Notes: generated from the sequence alone by a model not told the origin. 64,000 nt of DNA from Corynespora cassiicola (GCA_022059125.1 JAEUWY010000005.1:2294001-2358000); one strand, 5' to 3'; counted from the first letter of the stretch, positions 10,396 through 22,673 are shown. Program-made: numbers and translations.

Positions 10396-12380
10396 CTAGT
10401 GTTTCCCTCCGACCTTCCCTGCGCCCCTGAAAAACATCCAGACCACACCAAGCGCTGAGATTCCGATCGCAAAGTTGAACCAAAGGGTACTCCTGATCCC
10501 AGTCTTGAGAGCAGGATCCCAAGCTTTGAGCCCATGTCCTTCGCCTCCAATTTCCTCGACACTTACGCCCTTCTCGCGTGCGATCACAGCTGTATGCACC
10601 GCTGTCGCGATGGCAAGACCGATGGCACGCCCGATCTGACCCACAGCGTTGATGAGTGCACCGCCTAATGATTGGTCCTCCGGGGGCAGGGTTTTCGCGA
10701 CGAAGAGTGTTAGTGTCGGGAACAGGGTGTCGGCGCCGCACACGGAGAGTACCATGGCGGGAAAGCCATAGGCCCAATAGATTGTGTTGTCGGGGATGGG
10801 TATGGCGAAGAGGAGAGAAGACATCGAGACACTAATCGTTCCGAAGGTGAGTATAAAATCGCCCCGGACACGTGCGAGAAGGTGGGCGGTTATGAATGCA
10901 ACAGTGACTGTATGCGAGTCAGAGATTTGAAGGACGCGCGAAGGTGCACGATAAGACAGAGAGCACGGAGATAGTTTGAACTTACTTCCAGTCACACCGT
11001 TCGGGATGAACCGGAGTGTTGTCTGAATAACGCTCAATCCTTGATATTCCTGGAACCAGTACGTCGCAAAAATCAAGTAGTTGTTGAATGATGCAAAAAA
11101 AAGCATCATGATGACATTAGCTGCCGAGAACTGAACGTTCTTGAATATGGAAACTTTCATCAAGGGTCGCTTTTCCGTCTTTTGTTCCAGGTACCGGCAC
11201 CAGAAGACAAAAGCGGTGATGATTAAAAGCGAAACGGCGATTAATGTGGGCACCCAGGGAGTGCTCCAACCCACAACGTTACCTTCTGATAGCGCGAAGA
11301 GCAGAATCACGAGACCAACGGTTATTAAAGTGCCGCCAATCCAGTCAACCGTGTTGCGCATCACGGGTTCGGTAGTGAGTGGTGGAAGCGGTATCACAAA
11401 GTAGGAGGTGACAGTGCAGATTGCAGCCAAGATGCCAAAGACCCAGAAGACCCATTTCCAGTGTAGGTACTCGCCGAGAACACCACCCTAGGGAATAATT
11501 AGTCAGAGAAGAAGCACGCATATCAATGGTGCGCGTACAAAGATGTTTCCGAACAGACCACCGAGAGGAGCCCCTGCGCCTACTCATCGTCAGACCAATC
11601 AGATCGTCACATTCATCATTGCTAGCCTACCATAGCAGGAGAAAGCATAGTTCTTCGCTTTGCCAGGCGGAAAGGTCACACCCAAGATGCCCATTGCTGT
11701 CGGTACCATGGCTGCAGCACCGAGCCCTTGCAGGCCACGCATGACGTCAAAACCAATCTCATTGGGCACAAACGGGACGCAAATCGATATGGTGGTGAAC
11801 CAAACGGAGCCCCATATGTATATCAATCGTTTTCCATAGACGTCTGCGAGACGCCCCCATAGCAGCTAACGATACGAGTCAACGGGCCGAAATCGGAGAG
11901 AAGACCGGAGGACGATGAAACTCACCAGAAAACACCCGAAAGTCAGATTGTACGCCGAGACAATCCACTGCTGTCGACTTTCTGGAATGTCGAGCTCGCG
12001 GCCGATGGTGGGGAGGATAATGACGGCTGCTTGGACGCCGAGGGTCTGTTTTGCGGTCAGCAAGTGCCATCTGTTCAAGATGCGATGCACACTGTGAGGC
12101 GTCGTATCGATGTCGGTATAATAATGGCTCTTACATTCAGAAAGGCTGCCCCCGTTACTGTGAGGACCAGGGCAATACATCTTGCCCGCGAGAAGGGCAA
12201 CCCCGGTGCCCTGCTTTCCGCCACCGACCTCGCCTCTTCCTCGTCTTTGGCGCTGAGTGGTTGCGCCGCTTGCACGATTTCCGCCTCTTGGCCCAAGAGC
12301 GTCGGCGCCTTTTCTGTATGTGAATCTGCACCACCTCGGGTCATCTCGTCGTTGCTTTCTATGGTACGGTGCGCCCCCAT
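10396..12380 (-). CDS. DHA2-type MFS drug efflux pump (14 TM)
   Basis: Six exons (12380-12135, 12045-11926, 11865-11631, 11579-11539, 11487-10986, 10907-10396) give 551 aa with all phases closing. An acidic cytosolic N-terminus of ~65 residues precedes the first helix. Motif A is visible as GRLADVYGKR after helix 2, and the helix-3/4 segment RGLQGLGAAAMVPTAMG is typical of DHA2 proteins. The protein should sit in the plasma membrane and export drugs or metabolites by proton antiport. Intron 5 (10908-10985) is 78 nt with no stop in the coding frame, so its retention would insert 26 residues rather than truncate. The 41-nt fourth exon is very short. Position beside the NmrA-like gene, SDR and regulator suggests a resistance or export role in the same process. 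Confidence 0.88.
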
Positions 12381-13542
12381 TGTTTCCAGACGGTATGGTG
12401 CGTGTGTGGAGAAAGGCGCGGAGAAGGGCGCGATGCAACGGCGCAGAAGGCCTTTAAATGTGTGCTAGAGGCTGTTATAGCTGGTTAGGCATGGCAACCA
12501 AGGCCGCGCCGCATCGCGTATCGGCATCTCGGGGCAAGTAGCGGCGGGAATAATGGCGTGCGAGGGATAAGCGAACATGGAAGGAGCCATCCTATGCAGC
12601 ACGTGTGGGGTACAGGGGCTTGGCTTGGAGATTGGGAGCCCGGAAAAATTGGCTGCATGGTGGATATGCTCAGAAAAGGCTGGAGATGGAACAAGAAAAT
12701 ATGCTCAAAAAATGCCGTCATGTTGTGGGTTCGATACTCGACGAAGGCGCAATCTTGTAAGGCTCTGAATGGATGACAAGGTGTCATGGTGAAGGGAAGG
12801 ATTGGCGATGGAGGATTCACCATGTTTCTATTTGTAATGAGTACTGGATCCATGTGTGATTCTATAAGCAACAATGTAATGCTGAACTTGATCTTCTCTC
12901 TTTCAGCTTCCTCGTTCAATTCCTCCTTGATGTTGAAGTCAAAAAGTGTCCGGAGAAAATTGCCAAATTTGGTTTTACTGGCATCGTCTTCAAGACAATT
13001 GACTGAGCACAAAGTGTGCATGTTTGCCAGGTCAAGAAATCAGGAATAGAAACCGTGCCGAGCACCCACCAAGGAGTGGACAGACGTACGTTGGATTTGC
13101 CTACATCTTGGCAAAGTAAGATAAAGTGCCTAGTTTGGGGTCCCTGGTCACATTAATCTTTGTGCTATGATAGGGTTGGCTGAAAGTTCGATCGCTTTCG
13201 GGTTTCTGGAACAGCTGCTGATTCAAATCGACTACTCTAAGCTGATCAAGGAGTTAACAAAGAATATATCAAAACAAACGTGGAAAGCACCTGCACGTAC
13301 AATTAGAAACCAATGCCTAGTACTGTCTTATTTTGAAATCTATTGTTCTATCCACGAACACACCAGCCCAAATTCGGATCTCCTGGACCAGTTCTAGAGT
13401 AGCTAATTAGATTTAAATTAGTTATTCCTCTGTTTTGCAACAAGCTTACTAACTTATTGCCACATGAGCTGTAGCATACTGCGCAATTTTCCAGTTTGTA
13501 GAATGACATGAAGTTCGGTCGCATATTCCTTAGGCGATAAAC
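12381..13542. other. Intergenic, no confident gene
   Basis: Upstream region of the DHA2 gene. A 178-codon minus-strand ORF (12485-13021) and a 76-codon plus-strand ORF (13167-13397) exist but have no recognisable domain, no good start context and no splice structure that extends them. Confidence 0.4.
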
Positions 13543-14355
13543 TCAAAATGACGAAGGACTCCTTGAATCATGACTAGACAATTCTTCTCCCACGTTTTTT
13601 TCCATAATCAAAGTGACCGGCTCGCGGGCTAACCCGAGCTTACCAATCCATCTCTCTACTACTGCAATCGCATGCCACCACCTCAAATTCTCCCAGTTGC
13701 CTCCAATTTTCTGGCAGAGAAGATTCGCAAAGATATGAACATGCCGTCTAGCTGTGGTCAAATCGTGGACGCGCTCAGCACCTGGTAAAGATACCGTCTC
13801 GCTCTCGTTACTCGAAGAGTTCAGCCGGGGTAAACTCCGAAGAGCATCATGCAACCGCTTCCTGTAAGAATGAAACAGATCGTCACTTTCTCGATTGGCG
13901 AAAGGAGCGGAAGATATCGATGACGCGGATGAGTTTTCCGATGCAAGGTAGGGAAGGTATCCGGACGAAAGACCGTATATGCCCCATCCAAAAGATTCGT
14001 GGTCTAGGTTTCCATCTTGAATCAATTTTTCTAAAGCTCCAATGGTAGCTTCCCATACAGCTTGAAACAACCTCAGATCATCCTTTGCAGGTCCGTCTGG
14101 TTGTGCACTGCTGGCCGAATCTTGAGCTGCCGCAAAAGATTTTGCCAGGGTTCTTGTAGAGGCTGGTCGAATATTTTCGCGTGCATGAGCTGCTCTCGTG
14201 AGGACAGTCGTTCCAGGATACGTGGTGTAGGGACCGTGGGAAGCAACCAGCATCTTGGCGTGGTGAAGCAGATGCTGGAATCGAGAAATGGGGTCGAGCG
14301 TCGAAGCCATATGGACAATGGTGCCGGTAAAATCCGGTGGATATAAAGTTGGCAT
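13543..14355 (-). CDS. Hypothetical protein, 270 aa
   Basis: One uninterrupted ORF of 270 codons. I do not recognise the family. The composition looks coding: mixed charged helices, Ser-rich stretches in the middle, and a Trp-rich C-terminal segment (GGNWENLRWWHAIAVVERW). The region HDLTTARRHVHIFANLLCQKI could form a long amphipathic helix. No signal peptide or membrane segment is evident, so a cytosolic or nuclear protein is likely. A second in-frame ATG 15 codons in (at 14310) is an alternative start. It lies tail-to-head with the DHA2 gene on the same strand, without evidence of linked function. Confidence 0.6.
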   Translation of the reverse strand: MPTLYPPDFTGTIVHMASTLDPISRFQHLLHHAKMLVASHGPYTTYPGTTVLTRAAHARENIRPASTRTLAKSFAAAQDSASSAQPDGPAKDDLRLFQAVWEATIGALEKLIQDGNLDHESFGWGIYGLSSGYLPYLASENSSASSISSAPFANRESDDLFHSYRKRLHDALRSLPRLNSSSNESETVSLPGAERVHDLTTARRHVHIFANLLCQKIGGNWENLRWWHAIAVVERWIGKLGLAREPVTLIMEKNVGEELSSHDSRSPSSF

Positions 14356-14844
14356 AGCTGTCTTGGCATCAAGGAAGTGGGGTGGAGTTTCTTTGATCGA
14401 TTAAGACAATGAGTTTAGATCGAGAATATAAGGAGTCGGATCTCATGTAAGTTATGTGTTTAGTGACTTTGACTTTCTAAAAGATTGTTTGTGATTGCTT
14501 TCGATATAAAGAGATTGGAACTCAGGTGTTAATAAACGTGTGGACAACTGCTGTATCATGTGAATGGTGGCGATATCAGTGAATTCATGGCAGCCAGTGA
14601 ACGTTGTATGGCTGTTCAGATGACGGCTCCCCCATGTTGTTTTCGCGGTCACCGGAAGAGGCGGAATGAACTGTGAAGAACAAAATGGAAGCTATTTTTC
14701 GAAGCATGGGGTCATATGTTAAGAAATGAGATGATGTGACTTCTAGGATGGAGGCGCAGTCTTGTTGCTCGGCTTGGCATCACCTGATCACACGCGGCCT
14801 CTTCGTTCCAAGGCTGGTAAGAAAAGGGTATCAATACGGACTAC
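14356..14844. other. Intergenic, no gene seen
   Basis: AT-rich spacer between two minus-strand genes. Nothing beyond short unsupported ORFs. Confidence 0.45.
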
Positions 14845-16475
14845 TTATTTCTCATGGTATGAACGCTTGCTGAATATACTCCCTCGCGTAAAACTATTCC
14901 GGAAACTGTTGCGTAACTCGACCCTAGGAGGAGCATCAAGTCCCCTGGGGATATCTTCCCTCAAATAGCCATCAAACAATCCTGATTCGCTAGTCCTGCT
15001 TGCCCTAGATCTACTCTCACTTGGACGTTCGACAGTGATACTAGGGCCTTCAAAAGTTTGCTCTACTATCACTTCTTGCTTGATCTGGCCGTTCAATAAA
15101 CTGCTCTCTTCTTTCACCACAACTTTCTGGTCGATGCCTTCCAACTCTATATTCGCTGCTCGAGCGCCTGTGATTGTGGTGGTTGTAAAGTAGCTCGCCT
15201 CGGTAGGCACAAGATCTGATATCCCTAGACTTTGCCTGTAACCGCGTCGATCTCGCTGTTTCGCATATCTACTGTTGAAATAGGGTGTAGGTGCTTGTTC
15301 AGAGTTCGGGGCTGACGCAAGCCCCATACGCCACAGGGTGTGGTGTAGTAGAGGCCGTAAGGTTGCCAGGCTTCCTGCAGTAATTCCGATGCCAGGCTCG
15401 ACAGTGCTCCAAATCGCGACATCGGTAGTTGCGTCTGTAGATATGTGAGTGGTAGGACGCTAAGATATAGAAGAAAGACCTACACAAGAAGTCAGGGCCA
15501 TTCGTCAGAGTATGAATATATTTCATGCGCACAACTGTCGCGGTGCTTCCACTGACAATTATTAGCGCAGGAATCTTCCTGTTTACCACTCATCACTAAC
15601 ACTGCCGCGAATGCCAATATACCCGCCACCATGACCTTTGTCCTGAAATCCATTTGCAGTCCCCAGACGATGAAAAACGGCAGGATTCCTAGTGCATAGT
15701 CCGAGAAGGCGTTGAGTCCACCGAGAGCATATGTGATTCCGGTGGTGGTCCCTTTTTGAAGGCATTTATCCGATGCAGGATGATTGTGCCAAAACTCGTC
15801 CACTGTGTTGTGTAAGGGAACATACCGAAGCTGGATGTATGTGTAGACGCCTACCTGGAATACATTGAAACATTACGAGAAATAGATAGGTGAAGCCAAA
15901 AAGCACAGTTCCCACCATCAGTAGCTTAATCGCCCATATGTGCCAGCGCTGTACTGCGATGCGAAGGTAGAAGATACTGAGAGCAATCTTCAAAGTGCAG
16001 TTTCCGAGGACATAGAGAAGTTCGCAAAGATACCAAAACTGCAGTTTTGTCAGTACTGTCAGTCGATGGATTTTACAATCATACCAGTAGAGCGATTTCA
16101 GCGTCGTAGTCGGAAAGTTCCCAACGATGTTGACCCGTTCCGTGGATGGCAGCAACCATTTGAAATGCAAGGTATGGGGTGAAAATAATCTGACTAGAAA
16201 GTCAGTCCCCTTCAACAGAAGAGAGATCAATGCGCGCCCACCTGCGTGATTACCATGGCCCAGTCATCTTTGCCAAAGTTCTTGAACATGTATCCACGAG
16301 CATAAACCCTAAGGCTGACAGTGAACCAAGTGAGGATGAGGAACAGGATTGCGACTGCCATCACCTCTCCTCCTCGGTCTTTCATGATCGCGATTCTCCG
16401 AAACTGCAGACAGGATTTCGCGTAGGTCTCATTGACCACAGACCCTGCACCGGATGTGGGGGTCACGATTGACAC
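14845..16475 (-). CDS. Rhodopsin-domain integral membrane protein (SAT20-like)
   Basis: Six exons (16475-16242, 16189-16085, 16038-15855, 15802-15587, 15534-15484, 15434-14845) give 459 aa with introns of 46-52 nt. The seven-helix fungal rhodopsin-domain layout is clear: FGKDDWAMVIT after helix 2, HGTGQHRWEL, FWYLCELLYVLG, QRWHIWAIKLLMVGT, and TTDVAIWSTVEPGIGITAG near the last helix. About 150 hydrophilic residues follow, a typical cytosolic tail. The family is widespread in Pezizomycotina and mostly uncharacterised; some members lie in secondary-metabolite clusters. Intron 4 (15535-15586) is awkward: a family-like segment GSTAT lies just inside it in the downstream frame, but no GT donor gives the phase needed to include it. 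The chosen join drops it. This could reflect a local indel. Confidence 0.82.
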
Positions 16476-18925
16476 ATGGTAAATGTCGTCACTGATGAGT
16501 AAAGATTGATGGAAGATATACGAGGTGATAAAATGGGAGAAATTGTCGAGAGCGCGTCAAACTTAGCGACGCACAGATCCAGTGCATCACCCCCTAACGA
16601 CTGCCTCAGATTCTGCATGGTCGTTTTCTCCCGCGGTTCGCACGGGTCTGACGCACGCTACCTTAACCTGGCCTGACAAGGTGGGGGAAAACGTCCATCT
16701 CCTGTGCGACTAGGCTGGAGCGGTGTTGGGCACGATGATCCACAAGGGCTGGGTGGAGTAAGAGCCGGTCGATGGCCAGGCCCCCATAGCTGTCGTTAGT
16801 CGAATGCTGGTGTGACATGGTCTTACCCCTTATCCCGGAGCATCACCAGATTGATCCGATGAGACTCAATTCGACAGCACCGGATTCCTGGTTGCCGGTG
16901 TGAGATGTGTGCGTCATGGCGTTTGTCGATGTCATTGCGGTAATGCATCAAGCCATTGTTGAGAACTTGTCTTATCGGTGAAACCACGGCCCAAAGTTAA
17001 GACAGTTGGCCCGCGTCGGGCACGCTCTGATGATCTCGCCCATTTTGCGAGTGCGGCTGAAGGCGGAAGGCCCTGGTATGGCTTGCTGGGTACTTGCAAC
17101 CGTCTGAGAGGAGCGACGGCAGTTCATGCTGGGTAATGCAAGGCTGGAAAACTGCCGACGGGATGAAGTTCGGTCATGGGCTGGCCGTTTTGCGGTTTGG
17201 TGTTTTGTGGCTCTCGGCATTGGCGGCGATCCTCATGGGCCGGTCGATCTCTCCCTTTTTCCCGCTCATTAGGCTCTCCAGCACGGAGAAATCCACAATC
17301 CATGCAAGCAGGGGATGCGCAGTGGACGGCCTAAGCTCCGTTCGGATTCGGATGCTTTTGCAACAACAGCGTCGTGTCTCCCGACACTACTGGATCGGCT
17401 GCACTGAGCTTGCCCACATCTGGCCCGCTGGCAGGACCTTTTGAGTGGTTTTCCTTCTGAATAGCCGAAATGCCAATGACTAATCTGTGGGGCCAGGAGT
17501 CAGACGCAAGAGAGTTAGCCAAAATGATTTCACGTTGGCATCCTGTTCGTCCAAACAGGACATCGTCGGTCCCAAGCAGGGGTCAAGAATGTCGCAATTC
17601 CAAATTCACTTAGCTACGTAATAGCGGTCACCAAAGGACAGAGACATGGAAAAGCGTCTCGAGATAAAGCTCCGCAGGAGTGGAAGACGTGTCGCCCGCT
17701 CTCAGATGTTGGAAAGTACGGATCATGCGGCTCGCCTTCTTTGGGGTCGAGAGGAGGCGACACAAGAGTGTCTGCGGGGAAGCATTATGTCCCACAATAT
17801 GAGCGTTTGCTCTAGTTATTCCAACACTGCAGGTTCGCATGCTGCAGCAAGCTATGTGTAGACCAGACCCTGCATGCGCATGATTCAGTTGACAGCGGCT
17901 GCTATACTCATGGTGTCATCAGACTGCGCTCTCTGTTTCATGACGCTGGGTCATGATAAAAAAAGTGCTTGACCAATATCCAAAAACCACCCAGAGAGTA
18001 TCATGTTGCGCTGAAAGAAGACTGGAAGTGAAATCGACTGGGTCAATCGCAAACAAGTAGAACTGCCATATCTCCCGGGGTCGGCGGCGGCTGATGAATC
18101 CACGAAGTCTTGTTCGGAGACTTATTGCAGTGACTTGTTTCGTGTTTGGCGCAGATTGTTATCATCTAGCCGCTGTGCTCCGAGTCGCACCGTTGTTGGC
18201 CCACCAAAGAAAAACAACTCTACCAAAGCCAAGTATGACCATATCTCTGGATTGTCTGTCCGATTATGCATTGCTCCGCGGGAGAAACGGTCTTGCATGA
18301 CACGTGCATATACACAGCTCAGCCTTTCGACTTTGTCTCTTCCCTCAGATGCGACGTTCTTTGAACTCCTCATTTGGAATGTGTGGCACAATTATGATTG
18401 TTCCCATCAGTCATGCATTTGTCGGGCAAAATTGAAATGAAGGCTCGCAATATGCAGCACTATGATATTTTGCCATCACTCTCTTATATCAAAATTGATC
18501 TACGCTTGATCAATAACATTTTGAATTTGCACCAAAGCATTCTCGGGGCGGTGCTAGTAATTATGATTAAAAGATCATGGAGAAAATATGTTTTTCAACT
18601 TGCTATTTATTCCAATAATCAATCCCTGTAAGCACAGGCGCATGCTACTGTCTCAAGCCCGGAACAGCAAACAAGTGCAGGAGTGAACCCAGCTTGCGAT
18701 TCATTCTCGCTTGTGTAAGCTTGACACAAGTTTGTTTAGTGAGGGAAGCCGCATATTGAACGACAGGATTTGGTCTTTGGGTACATAATAAATTCTCGAT
18801 ATCCTGCTCAAGTTCTGCTCATGATCGGATACCTCCGGTAAGTGATATAAACGCATATAGCTCTTCTTATTCCGGTTTTCAAAAATCGTTTTTTTACCAA
18901 CCTTAGCTTTTGGGATCTGAATTCA
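16476..18925. other. 2.4-kb intergenic region, no gene seen
   Basis: No ORF shows a family motif, and plus and minus ORFs overlap one another. The right half (from about 17.9 kb) is AT-rich. No inverted terminal repeats or transposase remnants could be recognised by eye. It may hold decayed sequence, but that is not shown. Confidence 0.4.
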
Positions 18926-20414
18926 ATGGCTTCTCTAACACCAAAGCCCATCAATTTGAGCAGAGGCATGCGATACTATATTCTTCGTGAGAGAGACAAC
19001 GCACTGGTGCCACTGGTTCCTGTCGATCAACTTCCAGTGGAGCTTGTAGATATTCCGCGCCAATTAAGTCATCGTCAAATGTCTGAAGGCCATTGGAAGT
19101 TTGTCTGCGAAACAGAAGAACCTGCAGCTAAATTCTCTATTCAAACATCCAACGGGCGCACGGAGAATCTTGGGTATCGTCGGGATGCCTTTATACCTCA
19201 TTTTCTAGCTCCCGATCACCAAGTTAATGGCAAATCAACTGTTACACCGGATGATATCCCTCAAGGCAGGTGGAATGGTCCCTTGAATTCTTCACCGCCT
19301 TTGCCCAATCCTGCAGATAGCAGGCCAGTAGAGCAGCGGCGTGCAACGTTTTCTGAGGACTTATCCGACATAGTTAGTATCTATATTTGTCTAAAAAGTG
19401 ATTCCAACTAACATTCATTAGCCACTTGCTGATAGCTTCGCTTCTGCTTATTCTAGAGGTGCACAGCGCGTCGGATACCGATCAGCACTTTCCTCAGGTA
19501 TTGCACCAGATTCATGCAAGAAAGAATATTGTACCCACTGGATCAAAACTGGAGAGTGCGCTTTTTTGTCGCAAGGTTGCCGTTTCAAGCACGAAATGCC
19601 AACCATTGAAAAGCTGAAAGAGCTTGGGTTTACCAATGGGATACCAAAATGGTATCAAACAAAGACTGCCATTTCTGCACGAGGTCCTACCTGGATGGAA
19701 AAACGACTGATTCGGAAGAAGAGTCATGGTAACGAAGAGATTGAACGACCTTCCTTGCGTGTTTTTGATCCTACCAGGCTCAATAAGGTGAAGCTTAACG
19801 AAGAGCACGATGCTATTCACACTTTGTGCGACTCCAAACTACAGACTGTGTCGACGCTCCGTCAACAGTGTGGAACGGTTGCCCCATCACCGGCTTTACA
19901 GCCGGTGGAGTCGTCCACAACTCTAGGTCAGATTCAACAGCATGCCCAAACATGCTTCATTCCAAATCTTATCGACATGGAGGACCCATCTAGTTCCTCA
20001 TCGACATGTTCAGCCGATAGTCTGGAAACCAAAGATCTTTTATCTCCTCCCATCTCTCCGGTCGTTACTTCCGCTTCGGTTTTATCGAGCAAACAATTAT
20101 CGAATCATTTGCCTAAGACTAAGCTTCCGGTATTAAAAACAAAGGATTCCGAGCCATCCTCCGAAGATGTAGGACTGAAAGATGATCCCACGGAACCAAG
20201 CATCAAGAGAAAACAGGGTCGTATGTCAAATGAACCGTTCGTGAGCGGCCTGGCGATTTCCAAACATGCTGTCTTCTCGACCAGGAGAGTGGGAAACAAA
20301 TATCGCAAACCAGGAGCTTCAGCGAGAAGGGTTGAGATGTTTCAATCTTCGAAAAAGACTGGAATTGTGCGTGAAATGCGCTTGGAGAATGAAAAAAAAA
20401 GTGGTGAGCCGTAA
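18926..20414 (+). CDS. CCCH zinc-finger protein
   Basis: Two exons (18926-19372, 19422-20414) give 479 aa. The intron is 49 nt (GTTAGT...TTAG, phase 0). A single CCCH finger is seen as C186-x8-C195-x6-C202-x3-H206, just after the segment SRGAQRVGYR. N-terminal to it is a ~150-residue region of unknown fold with short beta-like segments. The C-terminal half is Ser/Pro-rich and ends in a basic region. CCCH fingers usually bind single-stranded RNA, so a role in mRNA regulation is plausible but inferred. The finger lies entirely in exon 2. An in-frame second exon alone (from a TTG at 19566) would miss half of the finger. Confidence 0.78.
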
Positions 20415-21527
20415 TTATGATTCTTACGACATCCTCGAAGAGGAAATCGTCCTCTGTATATGACGCAATCGGCAAGTCTGCCTCTTTTTGTTAGATGCAA
20501 AATACATGAGCAAGAAGGGCTGGTGGATGGATAATATGGTATTGGCTTGGAAAATGATTGACTTATGTTACTGGTATTTGATAACTAACTACCATGCTGG
20601 AGCTGTATTAAATCGTCGTTGCAACACTGGATTGGTCATCTTCTTTTTCTTATATAGACGTTATATAATTATTTTACATTTAACATATATTTCATGACGA
20701 AATATAACAGTCGACATAAGTTACAGCTTTCCTTGGAAAACGACCTAAAGAAAAGAGTTAAAAACATATTGTGATTAATCAATAGGTCCTCTGGCTTCCT
20801 GCCACTACTAGATCAAGATACCCCAGGTTCTTATTCAAAAAGCCAGATCGCAGTCTTACTCGCATTCAATGGTAAAAAAAGTTTAATTCCAACTCTGGTT
20901 GCTACCAAAATCCGTGACTCCCAAGCTTTCGGTTTTTCTACTTCAGCCTGAAACCGACCTTCCATTTCTGCGGTCTGGAGGATCGCTGATCAATACCTTT
21001 TTCCGCCTTCAGGCGCGGGGATCGTACAGGAGATAATCAATATTATATTGAGTCAATGTGAAAAAGGATTATGGTTGGACATTTTGCGATTGTACCGTAT
21101 GTTGCAAACTGATTACGTGTCGGGAGGATGAATGGATGCGGAAATGTTGCCGTCGGTTTTGGAAAAACCTCTGTTCGTAGAAGGATTTGAAGTACATACC
21201 CTATTTACAAATGGATAAATTTAACTTTGATGAGAAATCTCAGATCAGAATGAGAATTTTGCGGCATAATCTCTCCAATGGTGCCTGTATACTAGAGCTC
21301 TCTGTTTCCCGAACATCGGAAGAAGTATTGATTGATCTAATTCCTAGTCAGGCAACACTTGTATCAAAGTGACCAGAGGTATCGACTGTGGCCAGCTATC
21401 TTTAGATCTGAGACGAACTGTTATCTGTGCCGTTGTCGCATATCTTCTTTTTCTTTCTCGCTATCCCTGCTTCATGCACTTCACGACCAGCATTTAGAGT
21501 CTATATACTTCAAGAAATCTTAGCAGT
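20415..21527. other. Intergenic, no gene seen
   Basis: AT-rich 1.1-kb spacer. A 61-codon plus-strand ORF at 21187-21372 has plausible amino-acid composition but no start context or partner exon. A TATATA at 21502-21507 lies only 21 nt before the next start and is not a convincing core promoter. Confidence 0.4.
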
Positions 21528-22673
21528 ATGAGTGTTTACCTATTCACCCTCAATGTACTTCCAGTCATCTCATCTTCGATTTTGATATCAGCTGAGGTGC
21601 GATCGTTCATCAGCACTCAAGCTGAATACAGCACCGAGTGTAAAACTTGTCCACGATCACTCTGTCCCAATGAGCTGGCATACTACGGAGACGATGTCTT
21701 CAATGCTACTTGTTGGACTAGGGGTACGAGAATCATGGGTGACTGGTGAGAGATTGCTTCTGAAGATCGATTCCCTATTGACACCCGTTTGCAGGTTATG
21801 GTTGAAGAGCGAGGCTGGTTGTTATGTCACTCAGTATGATGTTACCGAGTATGACGGCGACTGTAAGTGATTGTATATCGCGTTGAAGCCTTGCTGATCA
21901 GAAAAGACACTACGGATTTGGCCTACTGTGGGAAGGAGTCGGAAGAACAGTATCTGACACAAGAAGATGCAAGGCTTCGTTACAAGACCGAATGTCGCAT
22001 ATGTCCCGAAATCGACTGCGATGTTGTTGCCTACTTGAAAGAAGATACAGATCTGACCTTGACATGCTGGACAGATCAGGGTCAGACGATAATTGACGAT
22101 CCGTAAGAACAAAACACAGCAAATAGGCTATTCTAACGTGAAACAGATTCTGGATGAAGACAACCAACAACTGTTACGTCGCACAGAAAGGTCTTTACTC
22201 TAATCCAGATACGGAGTTTCTTGACAACTGCGGCCCCATTCCATTTCTCGAAATCGAGAAGCATTGGAACGAGAATGGAACTTCAGACGTGAACAAACGC
22301 GATGCGCCACCTGTGCCAAATGAGTTGGGCCCTCAATACCTCATCAACGTGACTGTCGGTGAGGAATACGCATACTGTCGAACATGTCCCGAAGACACCT
22401 GCCAATATACAGCGCGATACGAGTTCAATGAAGAGGTATGGCTGCAGTGTTTAGTCAATAGTAATGGGACTTGGTGGAGCGAGACGACCGATTTCTGTTA
22501 CGTGAAAAACTCTGATTTCTGGGAGAGTCCAGAAGGAGATTGTAAGGTTTTCATGATGTACTTGTAAACACTCGACTGATATACGAACAGACTATCGAAA
22601 CCCGCTTTGTGATTATTTCGAAGATCCAAAAAGCCGTGGTCGTATGTTGCCGCCCAGCGCGATTCCAAGTTGA
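21528..22673 (+). CDS. Secreted modular cysteine-rich protein
   Basis: Five exons (21528-21745, 21795-21862, 21907-22102, 22147-22541, 22591-22673) give 319 aa. A hydrophobic N-terminus of ~22 residues is a likely signal peptide. Three tandem modules of ~60-75 residues follow. Each has C-x2-C-P-x3-C, then a Tyr-containing segment, then a second Cys about 20 residues on, then W and a C-Y-V motif. The Cys-x2-Cys elements are CKTC, CRIC and CRTC; the closing elements are GCYV, NCYV and FCYV. The spacing resembles bacterial SH3b-like repeats (Cys, W, K-T, C-Y-V), but that kinship is only a hypothesis. Modules 1 and 2 share a phase-2 intron just before the W; modules 1 and 3 end at a phase-1 intron splitting a Tyr codon after G-D. 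The protein is probably extracellular or wall-bound; function is unknown and it could be an effector. Confidence 0.75.

Noticed and set aside
12485..13021. 178-codon minus-strand ORF
   Set aside because: The first third looks charged and protein-like, but there is no motif, no good start context and the rest is a Pro/Phe/Cys-rich jumble; not enough to call.
16476..18925. Possible transposon remnant
   Set aside because: No terminal repeats, target-site duplication or transposase motif could be seen by eye; a similarity search would be needed.
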